The notes beneath the pieces are model-generated. The model was not told the origin of the DNA and did not search any database. It worked only from the letters and a program-made list of their open reading frames with translations. Shown here in pieces: positions 17,562 to 26,159 of a DNA stretch of 64,000 nucleotides. Source of the DNA: Planctomycetota bacterium (lineage in GTDB: Bacteria; Planctomycetota; UBA1135; JACQFD01); assembly GCA_016792805.1 (NCBI GenBank), contig JAEUHX010000022.1, positions 1 to 64,000 of the forward strand, read 5' to 3'. Position 1 is the stretch's first letter; each line of letters begins with the position of its first letter. A program made the translations under genes and the position numbers.

Positions 17562-18767
17562 GTGAGGCGCGCGGCGACAGTGCTCGTGGCGGCGGCGCTC
17601 GCGATCTGTGGGTTCGCCGCGGCGGCGTGGCTCTGGCGCGATCGCCCGCCGGCAACGGGCGTCGCCATCCTTGATGGCCTCGAGCCCCAATTGCGCGCGC
17701 TCCATGTGCACCCGCCCGCCGACCGCGAGCCGAATCTGGCCTTGGAGCTTCCACTCATCCCCGAGGTGATGCAGGTGCCCGAAGGCACGCCGACCGAAGG
17801 GATGATTGCATTCCGCAATGCTGGAAAGGGGCCACTCACAATTCTTGCGCTCGCGGCGCTCGATGAGCGGATCCGGATGCGCGTCGAGGTGGGCGGAAGC
17901 CCGTACACATTCGGCGCACCGATTGAAGCCGGTGCCGAGGGAGAGTTTATTTATGAAGTATCACCATTACGGGGCGATCGCACGGTGTGTCTCTCCGTCG
18001 AAGTTCTCACCAATGATCCCCATTTCATCGCGTCGAGCTCAGGCGCCTTCGGGCGCACGGTGATCGATCTTCGGGTGCGGGCCCGCTCAAGCGTCATCGT
18101 TCGAGCGCTCGACGGAGTCGTTACCGAACGGGGGATCGCGCTCGGGAGCTTCTTCGCGTCGACGGGCACGGAGTGTCGAGTGGAGATCCGCTCGTTGACG
18201 AGAGCGCCGATCGAGGCGGTCGAGAGCAAGGTGAGCGACGAGCGGCTTCACATCGAGCTGGTTTCCTCGGAGCCAGCGCCAAGTCGCCAGCTTCGGATTG
18301 CATTGCTCGGGCCGCTACCGGAAGGGCGCGTCAGCCTCGATGTGGAACTTGCACTTCACTTTTCCGACGGCACTCCGAGCGCGATCAAGAGCCTCTTCGT
18401 CTTCGGCAGTGCCGAACCCGATCTCTACTTTTCGCCTCGTACTCTCATGATTCACTCGAGAGGCGGAGGAGACCGCCGGTGGAAAGTAGCGATCCTCGCT
18501 CGTCCTGGAATTGAGATCGGGGTTCCGGAGGTGCTCTGGGTCACAGCGGGCAGCCCATCGACGGCGCCAGCCAGTCAGCCCGCGGCGGATGAGTTGATCG
18601 AGACACAAGTTCTCTCCCGCCCGGGGAGCGATCCACAGCTTGAGATCCGATTGCGGCCGAGTGCACTCCAAGGCATCGCCTCCCTCGAGCTTGTGCTTCC
18701 GGCGACGCAGGCGGGCAGGCGCATGGAAGCGCGCCTCCCAATCATGATTCACATTTCGAAAATGTGA
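17562..18767 (+). CDS. DUF1573-like membrane-anchored protein
   Basis: 401 residues from a GTG. An N-terminal anchor or signal (TVLVAAALAICGFAAAAWLW) is followed by Ig-like segments of the DUF1573/HYDIN type (EGMIAFRNAGKGPLTILALA, VLTNDP). DUF1573 domains are common in secreted proteins of Planctomycetota and Bacteroidota, but their role is poorly defined. No catalytic residues are evident. It diverges from the gene ending at 16842 and converges on the SGNH hydrolase gene. Confidence 0.65.
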   Translation: MRRAATVLVAAALAICGFAAAAWLWRDRPPATGVAILDGLEPQLRALHVHPPADREPNLALELPLIPEVMQVPEGTPTEGMIAFRNAGKGPLTILALAALDERIRMRVEVGGSPYTFGAPIEAGAEGEFIYEVSPLRGDRTVCLSVEVLTNDPHFIASSSGAFGRTVIDLRVRARSSVIVRALDGVVTERGIALGSFFASTGTECRVEIRSLTRAPIEAVESKVSDERLHIELVSSEPAPSRQLRIALLGPLPEGRVSLDVELALHFSDGTPSAIKSLFVFGSAEPDLYFSPRTLMIHSRGGGDRRWKVAILARPGIEIGVPEVLWVTAGSPSTAPASQPAADELIETQVLSRPGSDPQLEIRLRPSALQGIASLELVLPATQAGRRMEARLPIMIHISKM

Positions 18768-18819
18768 AGATGCTGGGCGGCCGCGCCGCTGCGTCCGGAT
18801 GTGAATCGAGCAGCGGGAT

Positions 18820-19671
18820 CTATTTCGAAGCCGGCTTGGAGGCGGCTGCCTCGTGAGCGGCGACGGCGCTGACGGCTTCTTTCACATTCCAGCGGACTGC
18901 ACTCGGTGGCAGCTCCTTGGTGAACGCCTTTGCGGCGGCATCGAGGGCGAGAGCCGCCAGCGCGGCCGTGCCCTCCTCCGTCGGGTGAAGCTGGTCGGCG
19001 AGAAGCAGCTTCGCGGTGGAGCCGGCGGGCCACTCATTGCCGCGAAGCGAGACCGCCCTGTTCGCCCGCAGCGAATCCACAAATCCCGGCAGGTCCACTC
19101 GCACGACGTTTTTCTTGCCGGCGCTCCAAGACCGAATCTTTTGATTGAGAGTTGCAAGGCACTCTTTCGACGGCACTTGGGATTTTGTGAGCATCTTCCC
19201 GATGGCCGCCGACATGTCCGGGAGGTCGGAGATCACAACGGGGGCATCGATCTTCTCGAGCAGCTTGAGCCCCTTATCCAGCATCGCGGCGCGCGCGGCG
19301 TCATCGGCGAGGCGGCCGTAGCCGAACCAGAAGAGGAAATCGACGGCCACCACGAGCGTCGGCTTCGAGGCGGCCGCCTGCTGCACTTGCGATTCGCCGC
19401 GCTCCTCCGGCGCCATAAAAAAGAGCTCGCTCGCGAGATTTGTGTAGGTGCCCGGCGCAGCGGCCGTCATGGCCTCGAGATAGGGTGCGATCGGCTTGCT
19501 GCCCTCTAAGAAGGAGACGCCCGCCGACGCGCTCGCCCCGAGAATCACGACGCGCTCGAGCGCCGGAGCCGCGGGCCTCGCCGGGGCACTGGTGGTCTTT
19601 TTGCCGTCGCCCGCCGACGCAGCACCGGCGGAAAGAAGTGCGAGAGTCGTCAGAAGTGTGCGGAGCAGCAT
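18820..19671 (-). CDS. secreted SGNH/GDSL-type hydrolase
   Basis: 283 residues with a clear signal peptide (LLRTLLTTLALLSAGAASAG). Block I is RVVILGASASAG, where GAS replaces the usual GDS but the nucleophilic Ser is kept. Block V is DQLHPTEEGTAALA, providing the Asp and His of the catalytic triad. The family includes esterases and lipases acting on extracytoplasmic substrates. Length fits a single SGNH domain. It is divergent from the small lipoprotein gene, with 90 bp between the starts. Confidence 0.8.
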   Translation of the reverse strand: MLLRTLLTTLALLSAGAASAGDGKKTTSAPARPAAPALERVVILGASASAGVSFLEGSKPIAPYLEAMTAAAPGTYTNLASELFFMAPEERGESQVQQAAASKPTLVVAVDFLFWFGYGRLADDAARAAMLDKGLKLLEKIDAPVVISDLPDMSAAIGKMLTKSQVPSKECLATLNQKIRSWSAGKKNVVRVDLPGFVDSLRANRAVSLRGNEWPAGSTAKLLLADQLHPTEEGTAALAALALDAAAKAFTKELPPSAVRWNVKEAVSAVAAHEAAASKPASK

Positions 19672-19761
19672 CGTTGGAGTCCTACAAGAATTGGACGCGC
19701 AAGTGAGCGGGGTAGAGGAGTTCCGCGCCGCGGTTACAATACCGAACAATCCATTCGCTTG

Positions 19762-20358
19762 ATGCATCGTCTCCCGCACCCAACGCGACTCCCAGCCAAC
19801 CGGTTGCTCCACGGTGCCCTGGTGCTCCTCGTTGCGGGGGGCTGCGCGGGGCCGGCGCGGCCGAGCCGCGAGCGTCTGGCGAGCGATGCCTTCGAGCTTC
19901 GGTGGGAGGGGAGAATGAACCGAGCGGAGCTCGAGCTCTCGACGCGCCCCGATTTCGGCCGCGACCTCGCCATGAGGATCCTCGGTGACGAAGGACGTAT
20001 CGAGGCGTCGTGGGAGTTCCGCATCGCCCCGGACTGGACGCTGCTCGAGTGCCGCAGCCTCCTCGGCGAACTCGGGCGCCCGCCAGGACGCTTCGAAGGT
20101 GCACTCGCCGCGACGCTGAGCCTCGTGCGCGCCGTCGATGTGTTGCCTTCCGAGAAACAACAGATCGAGCTGCTCGATCCTGCAACGGGCGCTCCCCGTC
20201 GCTGGACCGTCGAACGGCTCGCGGACCGCGACGGGCATATGGTCCATCGTGCGACCGCCGAAGGAGAGCCGGTGCTGCTCCTCGAGACGGACCACCGCGG
20301 CTGGCCGCTTCGCATCGAGCGCGCGGGCGATGTGTGCATTCGCACGCCAGCGCGCTGA
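19762..20358 (+). CDS. small lipoprotein of unknown function
   Basis: 198 residues. The N-terminus ends in a lipobox (LVLLVAGGC), so the mature protein should be lipid-anchored. The rest is beta-rich with acidic/basic alternation (ELRWEGRMNRAELEL, RWTVERLADRDGHMVHR) and no recognised domain. I used the ATG at 19762; a TTG immediately before it is also in frame. It converges on the spermidine-synthase-like gene with 8 bp between the stops. A weak TACAAT-like -10 candidate lies about 25 bp upstream. Confidence 0.65.
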   Translation: MHRLPHPTRLPANRLLHGALVLLVAGGCAGPARPSRERLASDAFELRWEGRMNRAELELSTRPDFGRDLAMRILGDEGRIEASWEFRIAPDWTLLECRSLLGELGRPPGRFEGALAATLSLVRAVDVLPSEKQQIELLDPATGAPRRWTVERLADRDGHMVHRATAEGEPVLLLETDHRGWPLRIERAGDVCIRTPAR

Positions 20359-20366
20359 CGCATTGC

Positions 20367-21992
20367 TCAACGGTTCAAGAATTCCACCAAGCTCAGGTCG
20401 GTGTACCACTCGACGGGCGAGCGGTCGTCGGTGAACGTCGGCGCCGCGGCGTCGGGAGCAATCGCCGTCCACGATCGCAGCGCCGTATCGCGGAAATAGG
20501 TAAGTTCCGGATCCTGGACCGAGGCCCAGGCTTCGCGGATCGAGCGCTCCGACGCCATGCAAAGATAGTTGCTAAACGGCACGTCGTCGTTGCGAACTTC
20601 GAATCGCTCGACGCTCTCCCCGGCGAAGGCGGCAAGGAGTGCGTTCTGAATTCCGCGGAGGACGGGGGATTCCGTGCCTAGGGCACCCGCGTTGATGGAA
20701 ACAATTCCCCCAGGGCGAAGCCGAGATTTCGCCAGCTCGAAGAACTCCCGCGTCACGAGGTGCGCCGGGATATACGGCTGGCGATAGGCGTCGCCCAGGA
20801 TGAGATCATATTTTTCCGTAGAGCGAGCCAGAAACGTCCGTCCGTCCTCGATGAACACCCGAAGCCGGCGTTCATCGAGCGCGAAATAGCGGCGGCCAAG
20901 ATCGACGAGCGCTCCGTCGATCTCGACGCCGTCGATGCGCACGTCGAACCGGTCGCCGTAGGCACGTTGGATCTGTGTGGCGACGGTTCCCGCAGCGAGA
21001 CCAATGATACAAATTCGAAGCGAAGGTTTGTCTTCGCCCGCCGCGCGCTTTCGCGTCGCGAGGATCGGCGGAAGGCACTGCACAAATCCCCAAACGCCGG
21101 GCGCCAGCCGTCCGTCGTCGTACCAGACCGAATGGAAGCTGAGCCCTTCGTTGAGTTCGAGATAATTGCGTTTGTTGCGCTCGTCGCGCAGCACGCGCGC
21201 CAAGTGCACTTCCGTCTCGACTTCCGCGAGCACGTTGGGCCCGCCCTTGAGCGGTGCCGGGAATGCGAGCGCGGACATCGACGCGATCGCCAGCGCGATC
21301 CCGGCGGCCCCGCCGACACTGCGCCGATTGCGCAGAAGACCGACCGCCGCGCTGGCTAGCACCGTGCCGGCGGCGGCGTAGATCGTGCCGCGCGTGCCGA
21401 GCCACGGAATGGTAACAAGAGACGGGAGGTACGCGCCGGCGATGCTTCCGAGCGTCGAGAGAGCGAAGACGGCGCCGCTGCGCGAGCCGGCGCGCGCGTC
21501 ACCTTGGGAAAGCAGGCGAATTGTGAACGGCGAGACCATGCCGAGCAGGAACAGCGGCACGGCGAAGAGAACAACCATCGCCGCCAGCGTTCCCACAAAA
21601 AGCGACGCGTTCTGGCTTCCCACGGCGGGCGCCGCGGTGCGCAGAACCGGGCTCGCCACGAGCGGCAGCAGAGCGAGGCCGATCCCGCCGAGCATCGTCA
21701 CGCCGTAGAGCCGGTCGGCCGTCGGCCGGCGATCGGCGAGCTTGCCGCCGATCCAGTAGCCGGCTGCGAGAGCGGCCAGCACGACGCCGAGCACGTTGGT
21801 CGTGATGAATTGTGTCGAGCCAAAGTAGGGCGCGAGCAGGCGAAACGCAGCGACCTCGACGGCGATCGTCGAGAGACCACAAAGAAAAAGATTCACAAAA
21901 ATCCAGCGATCGGGCAGGCAGGCGACGCCGGCCTCCGTGCACGCCTCGGCGGCGGCCGACGGGCGCTCGGGCTCCGAAGACTTCTTACTCAT
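20367..21992 (-). CDS. membrane-fused spermidine synthase-like protein
   Basis: 541 residues. The N-terminal half has about seven or eight hydrophobic segments (FVNLFLCGLSTIAVEVAAF, TTNVLGVVLAALAAGYWIGG, FAVPLFLLGMVSPFTIRLLS) in the fused MFS/spermidine-synthase arrangement. The C-terminal half is a class I SAM-fold transferase: IIGLAAGTVATQIQ, GVEIDGALVDLGRRYF, and DLILGDAYRQPYIPAHLVT in the place of the aminopropyltransferase DGD motif. Such fusions are widespread but their substrate is usually unproven, so polyamine synthesis is only a family-based guess. It overlaps the zinc-ribbon gene by 4 bp (ATGA), implying translational coupling. Confidence 0.85.
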   Translation of the reverse strand: MSKKSSEPERPSAAAEACTEAGVACLPDRWIFVNLFLCGLSTIAVEVAAFRLLAPYFGSTQFITTNVLGVVLAALAAGYWIGGKLADRRPTADRLYGVTMLGGIGLALLPLVASPVLRTAAPAVGSQNASLFVGTLAAMVVLFAVPLFLLGMVSPFTIRLLSQGDARAGSRSGAVFALSTLGSIAGAYLPSLVTIPWLGTRGTIYAAAGTVLASAAVGLLRNRRSVGGAAGIALAIASMSALAFPAPLKGGPNVLAEVETEVHLARVLRDERNKRNYLELNEGLSFHSVWYDDGRLAPGVWGFVQCLPPILATRKRAAGEDKPSLRICIIGLAAGTVATQIQRAYGDRFDVRIDGVEIDGALVDLGRRYFALDERRLRVFIEDGRTFLARSTEKYDLILGDAYRQPYIPAHLVTREFFELAKSRLRPGGIVSINAGALGTESPVLRGIQNALLAAFAGESVERFEVRNDDVPFSNYLCMASERSIREAWASVQDPELTYFRDTALRSWTAIAPDAAAPTFTDDRSPVEWYTDLSLVEFLNR

Positions 21993-22231
21993 GAACTGCT
22001 TCCGCCCGGGGTCGAGCGCTGCTGCCGCTCCTCGCGCAGCGTGTCGATGATCCAATGCACGACCGAGTCTTCATCCGTCTTGCGGGCGCGCGGGCAGGAA
22101 GCCGACAGCGCTTGCCAGCAATCCGAACAAATACGGTAGGTCGCGCGGACACCGTCCTGCACGTCGCCAAGAGTGACTGTTGCCAGCCGGCCCGAGCAGC
22201 GCTCGCAACGCGGAGGCGACGCCAGCGTCAT
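21989..22231 (-). CDS. small zinc-ribbon protein
   Basis: 80 residues. Two CxxC pairs (Cys9/Cys12 and Cys35/Cys38) are separated by 22 residues, forming a zinc-ribbon knuckle, followed by a charged helix (TDEDSVVHWIIDTLREERQQ). It is flanked by 4-bp ATGA overlaps with both neighbours, so it is the middle gene of a coupled operon: RNA methyltransferase, zinc ribbon, spermidine-synthase-like protein. It may bind RNA or a partner protein; no function is assigned. Confidence 0.75.
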   Translation of the reverse strand: MTLASPPRCERCSGRLATVTLGDVQDGVRATYRICSDCWQALSASCPRARKTDEDSVVHWIIDTLREERQQRSTPGGSSS

Positions 22232-23043
22232 CGCGCGAGCCCCGCCTGGCGGGAGATCTCGAAGCAGAGCACGGCGGCGGCGGCGGCCACGTTCAGCGAC
22301 TCAACCCCCGCGCGGAGCGGAATCGTGACGCGCAGGTCGGCGGCCTCGAGCAGCGGCGGCGGGACGCCGGCCGCTTCTCCGCCGAGCAACAGGACGATCG
22401 GCGGCCGAAGATCGGCCTGTCCGTAGGGGACGCCGTCGCGCGAGACCGAAGCCACGAGACGGGCAGCGGCGGCGCGGGCGCCGTCGCGGAGCTCCTCGAG
22501 TTCCACGCCCGACGCAACGGGAAGGCGAAAAATGGAGCCGGCGGTCGCACGGACCGCCTTGTCGTTCCAGGGAGAAACAGTGTCGCGCGCTGTCGCAAAG
22601 CCGGTCGCGCCCGCGGCATCGGCGGTTCGAAGGCAGGTGCCGACATTGCCAGGATCGCCCACGCCGACGGCAGCCACCACGAAGGGTGCGCCGGCCGGCG
22701 CCGAGGCGACGAGGTCGCGGAAGGGGACTTCCCGTCGGCGCGCCAGGGCAGCGATTCCTTGGGAAGCGCGCGTCCCGCCGCAGGCGTCGAGCACCTCCTC
22801 GGTGGCCTCGCGCACTTCGACTCCCGCGGCGATCAGCCGCTCGAGGAGCGCGCGTCCGCGCTCGGTATGCCCGGCCCGGGTCGACGCGACCACCAGCTCC
22901 AGCCGTTCCGGTGCCACGGCACCCTCCTCGAGGGCGCGGATCCCTTCGACGACAAAACTGTCGCGGTCCTCGCCCGCAAGAGCTGCGCGGAATCGGGCGA
23001 CGAGTGGGTTCCGGCGCGACGTGACCGGCGACAAGGAGGACAC
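22228..23043 (-). CDS. TrmH/SpoU-family RNA 2'-O-methyltransferase
   Basis: 271 residues from a GTG. The N-terminal substrate-binding part (NPLVARFRAALAGEDRDSFV) is followed by the SPOUT trefoil-knot domain with the family motifs: VAAVGVGDPGNVGTCLRTAD (motif 1), VLLLGGEAAGVPP (motif 2) and IPLRAGVESLNVAAAAAVLC (motif 3). It methylates a ribose in rRNA or tRNA using SAM; the site cannot be predicted. A longer frame reaches 23268, but that would overlap the divergent EAL gene, and the first 75 codons are not protein-like. Confidence 0.88.
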   Translation of the reverse strand: MSSLSPVTSRRNPLVARFRAALAGEDRDSFVVEGIRALEEGAVAPERLELVVASTRAGHTERGRALLERLIAAGVEVREATEEVLDACGGTRASQGIAALARRREVPFRDLVASAPAGAPFVVAAVGVGDPGNVGTCLRTADAAGATGFATARDTVSPWNDKAVRATAGSIFRLPVASGVELEELRDGARAAAARLVASVSRDGVPYGQADLRPPIVLLLGGEAAGVPPPLLEAADLRVTIPLRAGVESLNVAAAAAVLCFEISRQAGLAR

Positions 23044-23174
23044 GCCGCGGATGGTATCAGCCTCTCCCCCGGGCGGGTCGTCGCGACGCAACCCTTTAGA
23101 ACCGCCAGTCCGACGCCCGAAAAAAGATCCGGCCCGCAGCACAGCCTCCGTCCCGTCGGGGGCACCCGGAAGTC

Positions 23175-24533
23175 GTGGAAACAACCCTTTCCAAATCGTC
23201 CTCAATCGATCCCAACCGCCAGCCTCTGGGGCGGGAGGTGGATCGCGGACAGTTCCTAGCGATCGCACAGAACGCGCTCGACCGCGCCGCCGGAAGCGGC
23301 GCCACGGTTGCGATTTTGTATGCGACGTTCACGCCACAATTCCCAAGCGGAGAAAGCGGCGAGCTGCGCGACCTCGAGGAGTCCTTCTTCGATGTGGCCG
23401 CGCAGGCGCTCCTCGAGAAGGCCGGCTCGGCGTTCCCGCATGGGAGCGAGTTGCATCTGATGCGGCCGGCCCGCGACAGCTTCGCCGTTTTATTGCCTCC
23501 GTCGGCCAAGACGGAGGACGCCATGGCGGCAGCTTCCTCGATACGGCAGCGATTCGAAGGCAGCATCTCCGTGCGCGGGCTCTCGGTGCGCGCAACAGTG
23601 GCGATGGGCGTGTCGAGTGCACCCCCATGGGCGGCCAACGCCGAAGCATTGGTGCAGCAGGCGGAAACAGCGGCCTACTGCGCGCGGTTCCAAAGTAACT
23701 CGCAGCTTCAGATCTACTGCGAGTACATGAATCGATGGGCGCCGGAGAGGCAGAAGCTTGAGAAAGACCTGCGCGAGGCGATCGACCGCAAAGAGCTGCT
23801 TCTGTACTATCAGCCGCGCGTCCGCGCGACCGATCAAAAAATTGTGGGATTCGAAGCGCTCGTGCGATGGAAGCACCCCGAGCGCGGCCTCATCTCGCCC
23901 GGGCAGTTCATTCCCATCGCCGAGGAGGCGGGCATCATCGTCGGCATCGGCGAGTGGGTGCTGCACGAGGCGTGTCGCCAAGCGAAGGCTTGGCGAGACC
24001 AAGGCATGCCGAAGGTGCACATGTCGGTGAACTTGTCGCCAGCCCAGTTCCGCAAAGCAGACCTCTATGAGACGATCTGTACGGTGTTGAAGGACACCGG
24101 GCTTGAAGCCGACGCGCTTGAGCTGGAGCTCACGGAAGGAATGCTCATGACCGACCCCAAGTCGGCCATCACGACGCTGCAGCGGCTCAAGGCACTCGGC
24201 GTTCACCTTTCGATCGATGATTTCGGCACTGGGTACTCTTCGCTGAGCTATCTGCGGCGATTCCCCATCGATGCGCTGAAGATCGACCAGAGCTTCGTGC
24301 GCGAGGTGACGAGCAAGCCGGAGGATGCCGCGATCACGACTGCAATCATTCTGCTGGGGCACAGCCTGAAGCTGTCGGTCATCGCCGAGGGCGTTGAGAC
24401 CGACAGCCAGCTGAAGTTCCTGCAGGTGTTGCAATGCAATGAAATCCAGGGCTTCCTTGTGAGCAAGCCGGTGCCGGCCGACCAAGCCACAAAGCTCCTG
24501 GCGGCCGACGCGCAGAAGAAGTACGAAAACTAG
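23175..24533 (+). CDS. c-di-GMP phosphodiesterase (degenerate GGDEF, intact EAL)
   Basis: 452 residues from a GTG. A GGDEF-like fold (about 25-175) has RPARDSFAVL where GGDEF should be, so it should not synthesise c-di-GMP. The EAL domain (about 195-440) keeps the catalytic set: FEALVRW, SVNLSP, ELTEG, SIDDFGTGYSSLSYL, ALKIDQSF, VIAEGVET and IQGFLVSKP. It should therefore hydrolyse c-di-GMP to pGpG in the cytoplasm. No transmembrane or sensor domain is present, so any input must come through the degenerate GGDEF domain or partners. The PilZ protein at 46029-46406 is a potential effector of the same second messenger. Confidence 0.9.
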   Translation: METTLSKSSSIDPNRQPLGREVDRGQFLAIAQNALDRAAGSGATVAILYATFTPQFPSGESGELRDLEESFFDVAAQALLEKAGSAFPHGSELHLMRPARDSFAVLLPPSAKTEDAMAAASSIRQRFEGSISVRGLSVRATVAMGVSSAPPWAANAEALVQQAETAAYCARFQSNSQLQIYCEYMNRWAPERQKLEKDLREAIDRKELLLYYQPRVRATDQKIVGFEALVRWKHPERGLISPGQFIPIAEEAGIIVGIGEWVLHEACRQAKAWRDQGMPKVHMSVNLSPAQFRKADLYETICTVLKDTGLEADALELELTEGMLMTDPKSAITTLQRLKALGVHLSIDDFGTGYSSLSYLRRFPIDALKIDQSFVREVTSKPEDAAITTAIILLGHSLKLSVIAEGVETDSQLKFLQVLQCNEIQGFLVSKPVPADQATKLLAADAQKKYEN

Positions 24534-24815
24534 GCACGCGCCGCGCGCGGGCGATTCAGTACACCGCGGGGCACGCCACGGATGACTTCTGAAACGTCCT
24601 CCACGCGCCAACCCGACGGCAGAAAAACACTATTCTCGCGCCAGCCGGCGGCAGCAAGATACTATTGCCTGGACAATTCAGCGCGGCAACTAATCGGCGC
24701 GTCCAGAGGCGATTCACGCCTTCATTCCAAGAACCCATAAATCCGCAGCGGCGCCGCGAGATTTGAGGTAGGCGCGCGCGTCGACAAGCCGACGCGAACT
24801 CGGAACGAGCTGGAT

Positions 24816-26159
24816 TTACGCCGTCACGAGACGGACGCCGTCCACGCTGCCCACTCCGATCGTCAGCGCGAACGTCGTCCCGCTCGGTGAAGTCGATTCC
24901 ACCGTCAGGTCCCCTCCGAGCAGCTTCGCGAGCTGTTTCGCTACTGTGAGCCCGAGCCCAGGGCGAAGGAACGATTCCATTTTTGTGCGCTGATGCGTGA
25001 AGAACGGCTCAAAGATCTTCCCGCGGTGCTCCTCAGGGATTCCGCATCCCGTGTCGCTGATCTCACAGCGGAGAAGCGGATGTTGCCAATCTTCCGTTTG
25101 CTCGACGCGCGCCGATACGCACACCATTCCGTTTGATGTGTGATCGATCGCGTTGTGCACCAGCTCCGCGAGCACCTGCTGGAATCGAACTGGATCCGTA
25201 TGAATCGTCTCGGGAAGCTCCTCGGGAAGCACCAAGCGAAGCTCAATGTTCTTCGCGTTGGCTTCCGCCTTGCGGAGAGCCAGCACCTCTTCCAGCAGCG
25301 CTTTCGGTGAGCACGGCTGCTCCGTGAGCTGCAGGCTCCCTGCCTCGATGAGCGTGATATCCAGCGTCTCATGGAACGTTGAAAGCAAGGCATGCGTCGC
25401 CGTAATGATCGGGCTCAAGCCCAGCGAATCATTCGAGTGGCCGCCGAGCCGAGTCGCTTGATCCAAAATCGACTGCAGGCTGCCATGGATCTGATCGCTC
25501 AGATGCAACAAAAAATCCGTCTTCATCTGCGAGCTACGGTCAGCCGCGGCCTTCGCCGTCAGCAGCGCGCGATTTACCGTTTCGAGCGACGACGCGTAGG
25601 CACGTGCCTCCATCTCCGCGCGCTGGATCCGCGAAAGGTGGTCGCGTTCGCGCTGACCCGAGTTCCATTTCGAGGAGAGAGCCGCCGCCGTTTGACAAAT
25701 CTCCACCGGCTCGAACGGCTTCTTCAGGATCAACAATCGGTCGGTTTGGCCGAGCTCACCGATCGTCTGCTCCCAAGAATAATCCGAGTACGCAGTACAC
25801 AAAACTGCCTGCAGGCTAGGGTCCACTTGCCAGATTCGCTTCAGCGTCTGCACGCCGTCCCAGCCGGGAGGCATGCGCACATCGACGAACGCCAGCGCGT
25901 ACGGGCTTCCCGCTGCGCAAGCCGCCTGCACCTTCTCCAGTGCCTCCGACCCTTGCGACGCGAAGTCGAGCTCGTAGGCCGTCGAGGCCACGCCCGCGGC
26001 GGCGGCCGGCGTGGGGGCCGCAGCCTTCGCTCCGAAGAGCGCCGCCTTCATATCCGTGATCGCCTTCGATCCCTCGGCTTTCTTCCCGAGGATCTTACGA
26101 AAATCCTCATGAATCGAAACTGTATCATCGACGACAAGGACTCTTCGATTCTCGCTCAC
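24816..26159 (-). CDS. receiver-HATPase hybrid lacking the H-box histidine
   Basis: 447 residues. The N-terminal receiver domain (VLVVDDTVSIHEDFRKIL, phospho-acceptor in FVDVRMPP, Lys in LILKKPFEP) has an Ala-rich insert of about 50 residues after the first strand. The second half is a HATPase_c kinase domain with N box LVHNAIDH, G1 DTGCGIPEE and G2 GLGLTVAKQLAKLLGG. The dimerisation helix reads LLHLSDQIHGSLQSIL where SHExRTPL is expected, so the usual phospho-acceptor His is Asp. It overlaps the upstream sensor kinase by 4 bp. It probably receives phosphate from that kinase rather than autophosphorylating, although an unconventional His is possible. Confidence 0.82.
   Translation of the reverse strand: MSENRRVLVVDDTVSIHEDFRKILGKKAEGSKAITDMKAALFGAKAAAPTPAAAAGVASTAYELDFASQGSEALEKVQAACAAGSPYALAFVDVRMPPGWDGVQTLKRIWQVDPSLQAVLCTAYSDYSWEQTIGELGQTDRLLILKKPFEPVEICQTAAALSSKWNSGQRERDHLSRIQRAEMEARAYASSLETVNRALLTAKAAADRSSQMKTDFLLHLSDQIHGSLQSILDQATRLGGHSNDSLGLSPIITATHALLSTFHETLDITLIEAGSLQLTEQPCSPKALLEEVLALRKAEANAKNIELRLVLPEELPETIHTDPVRFQQVLAELVHNAIDHTSNGMVCVSARVEQTEDWQHPLLRCEISDTGCGIPEEHRGKIFEPFFTHQRTKMESFLRPGLGLTVAKQLAKLLGGDLTVESTSPSGTTFALTIGVGSVDGVRLVTA

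Noticed and set aside
24534..24815. Small gene or RNA between the EAL and hybrid-kinase genes
   Set aside because: No frame with coding character, no hairpin plus T-run, and no tRNA-like arms were seen.
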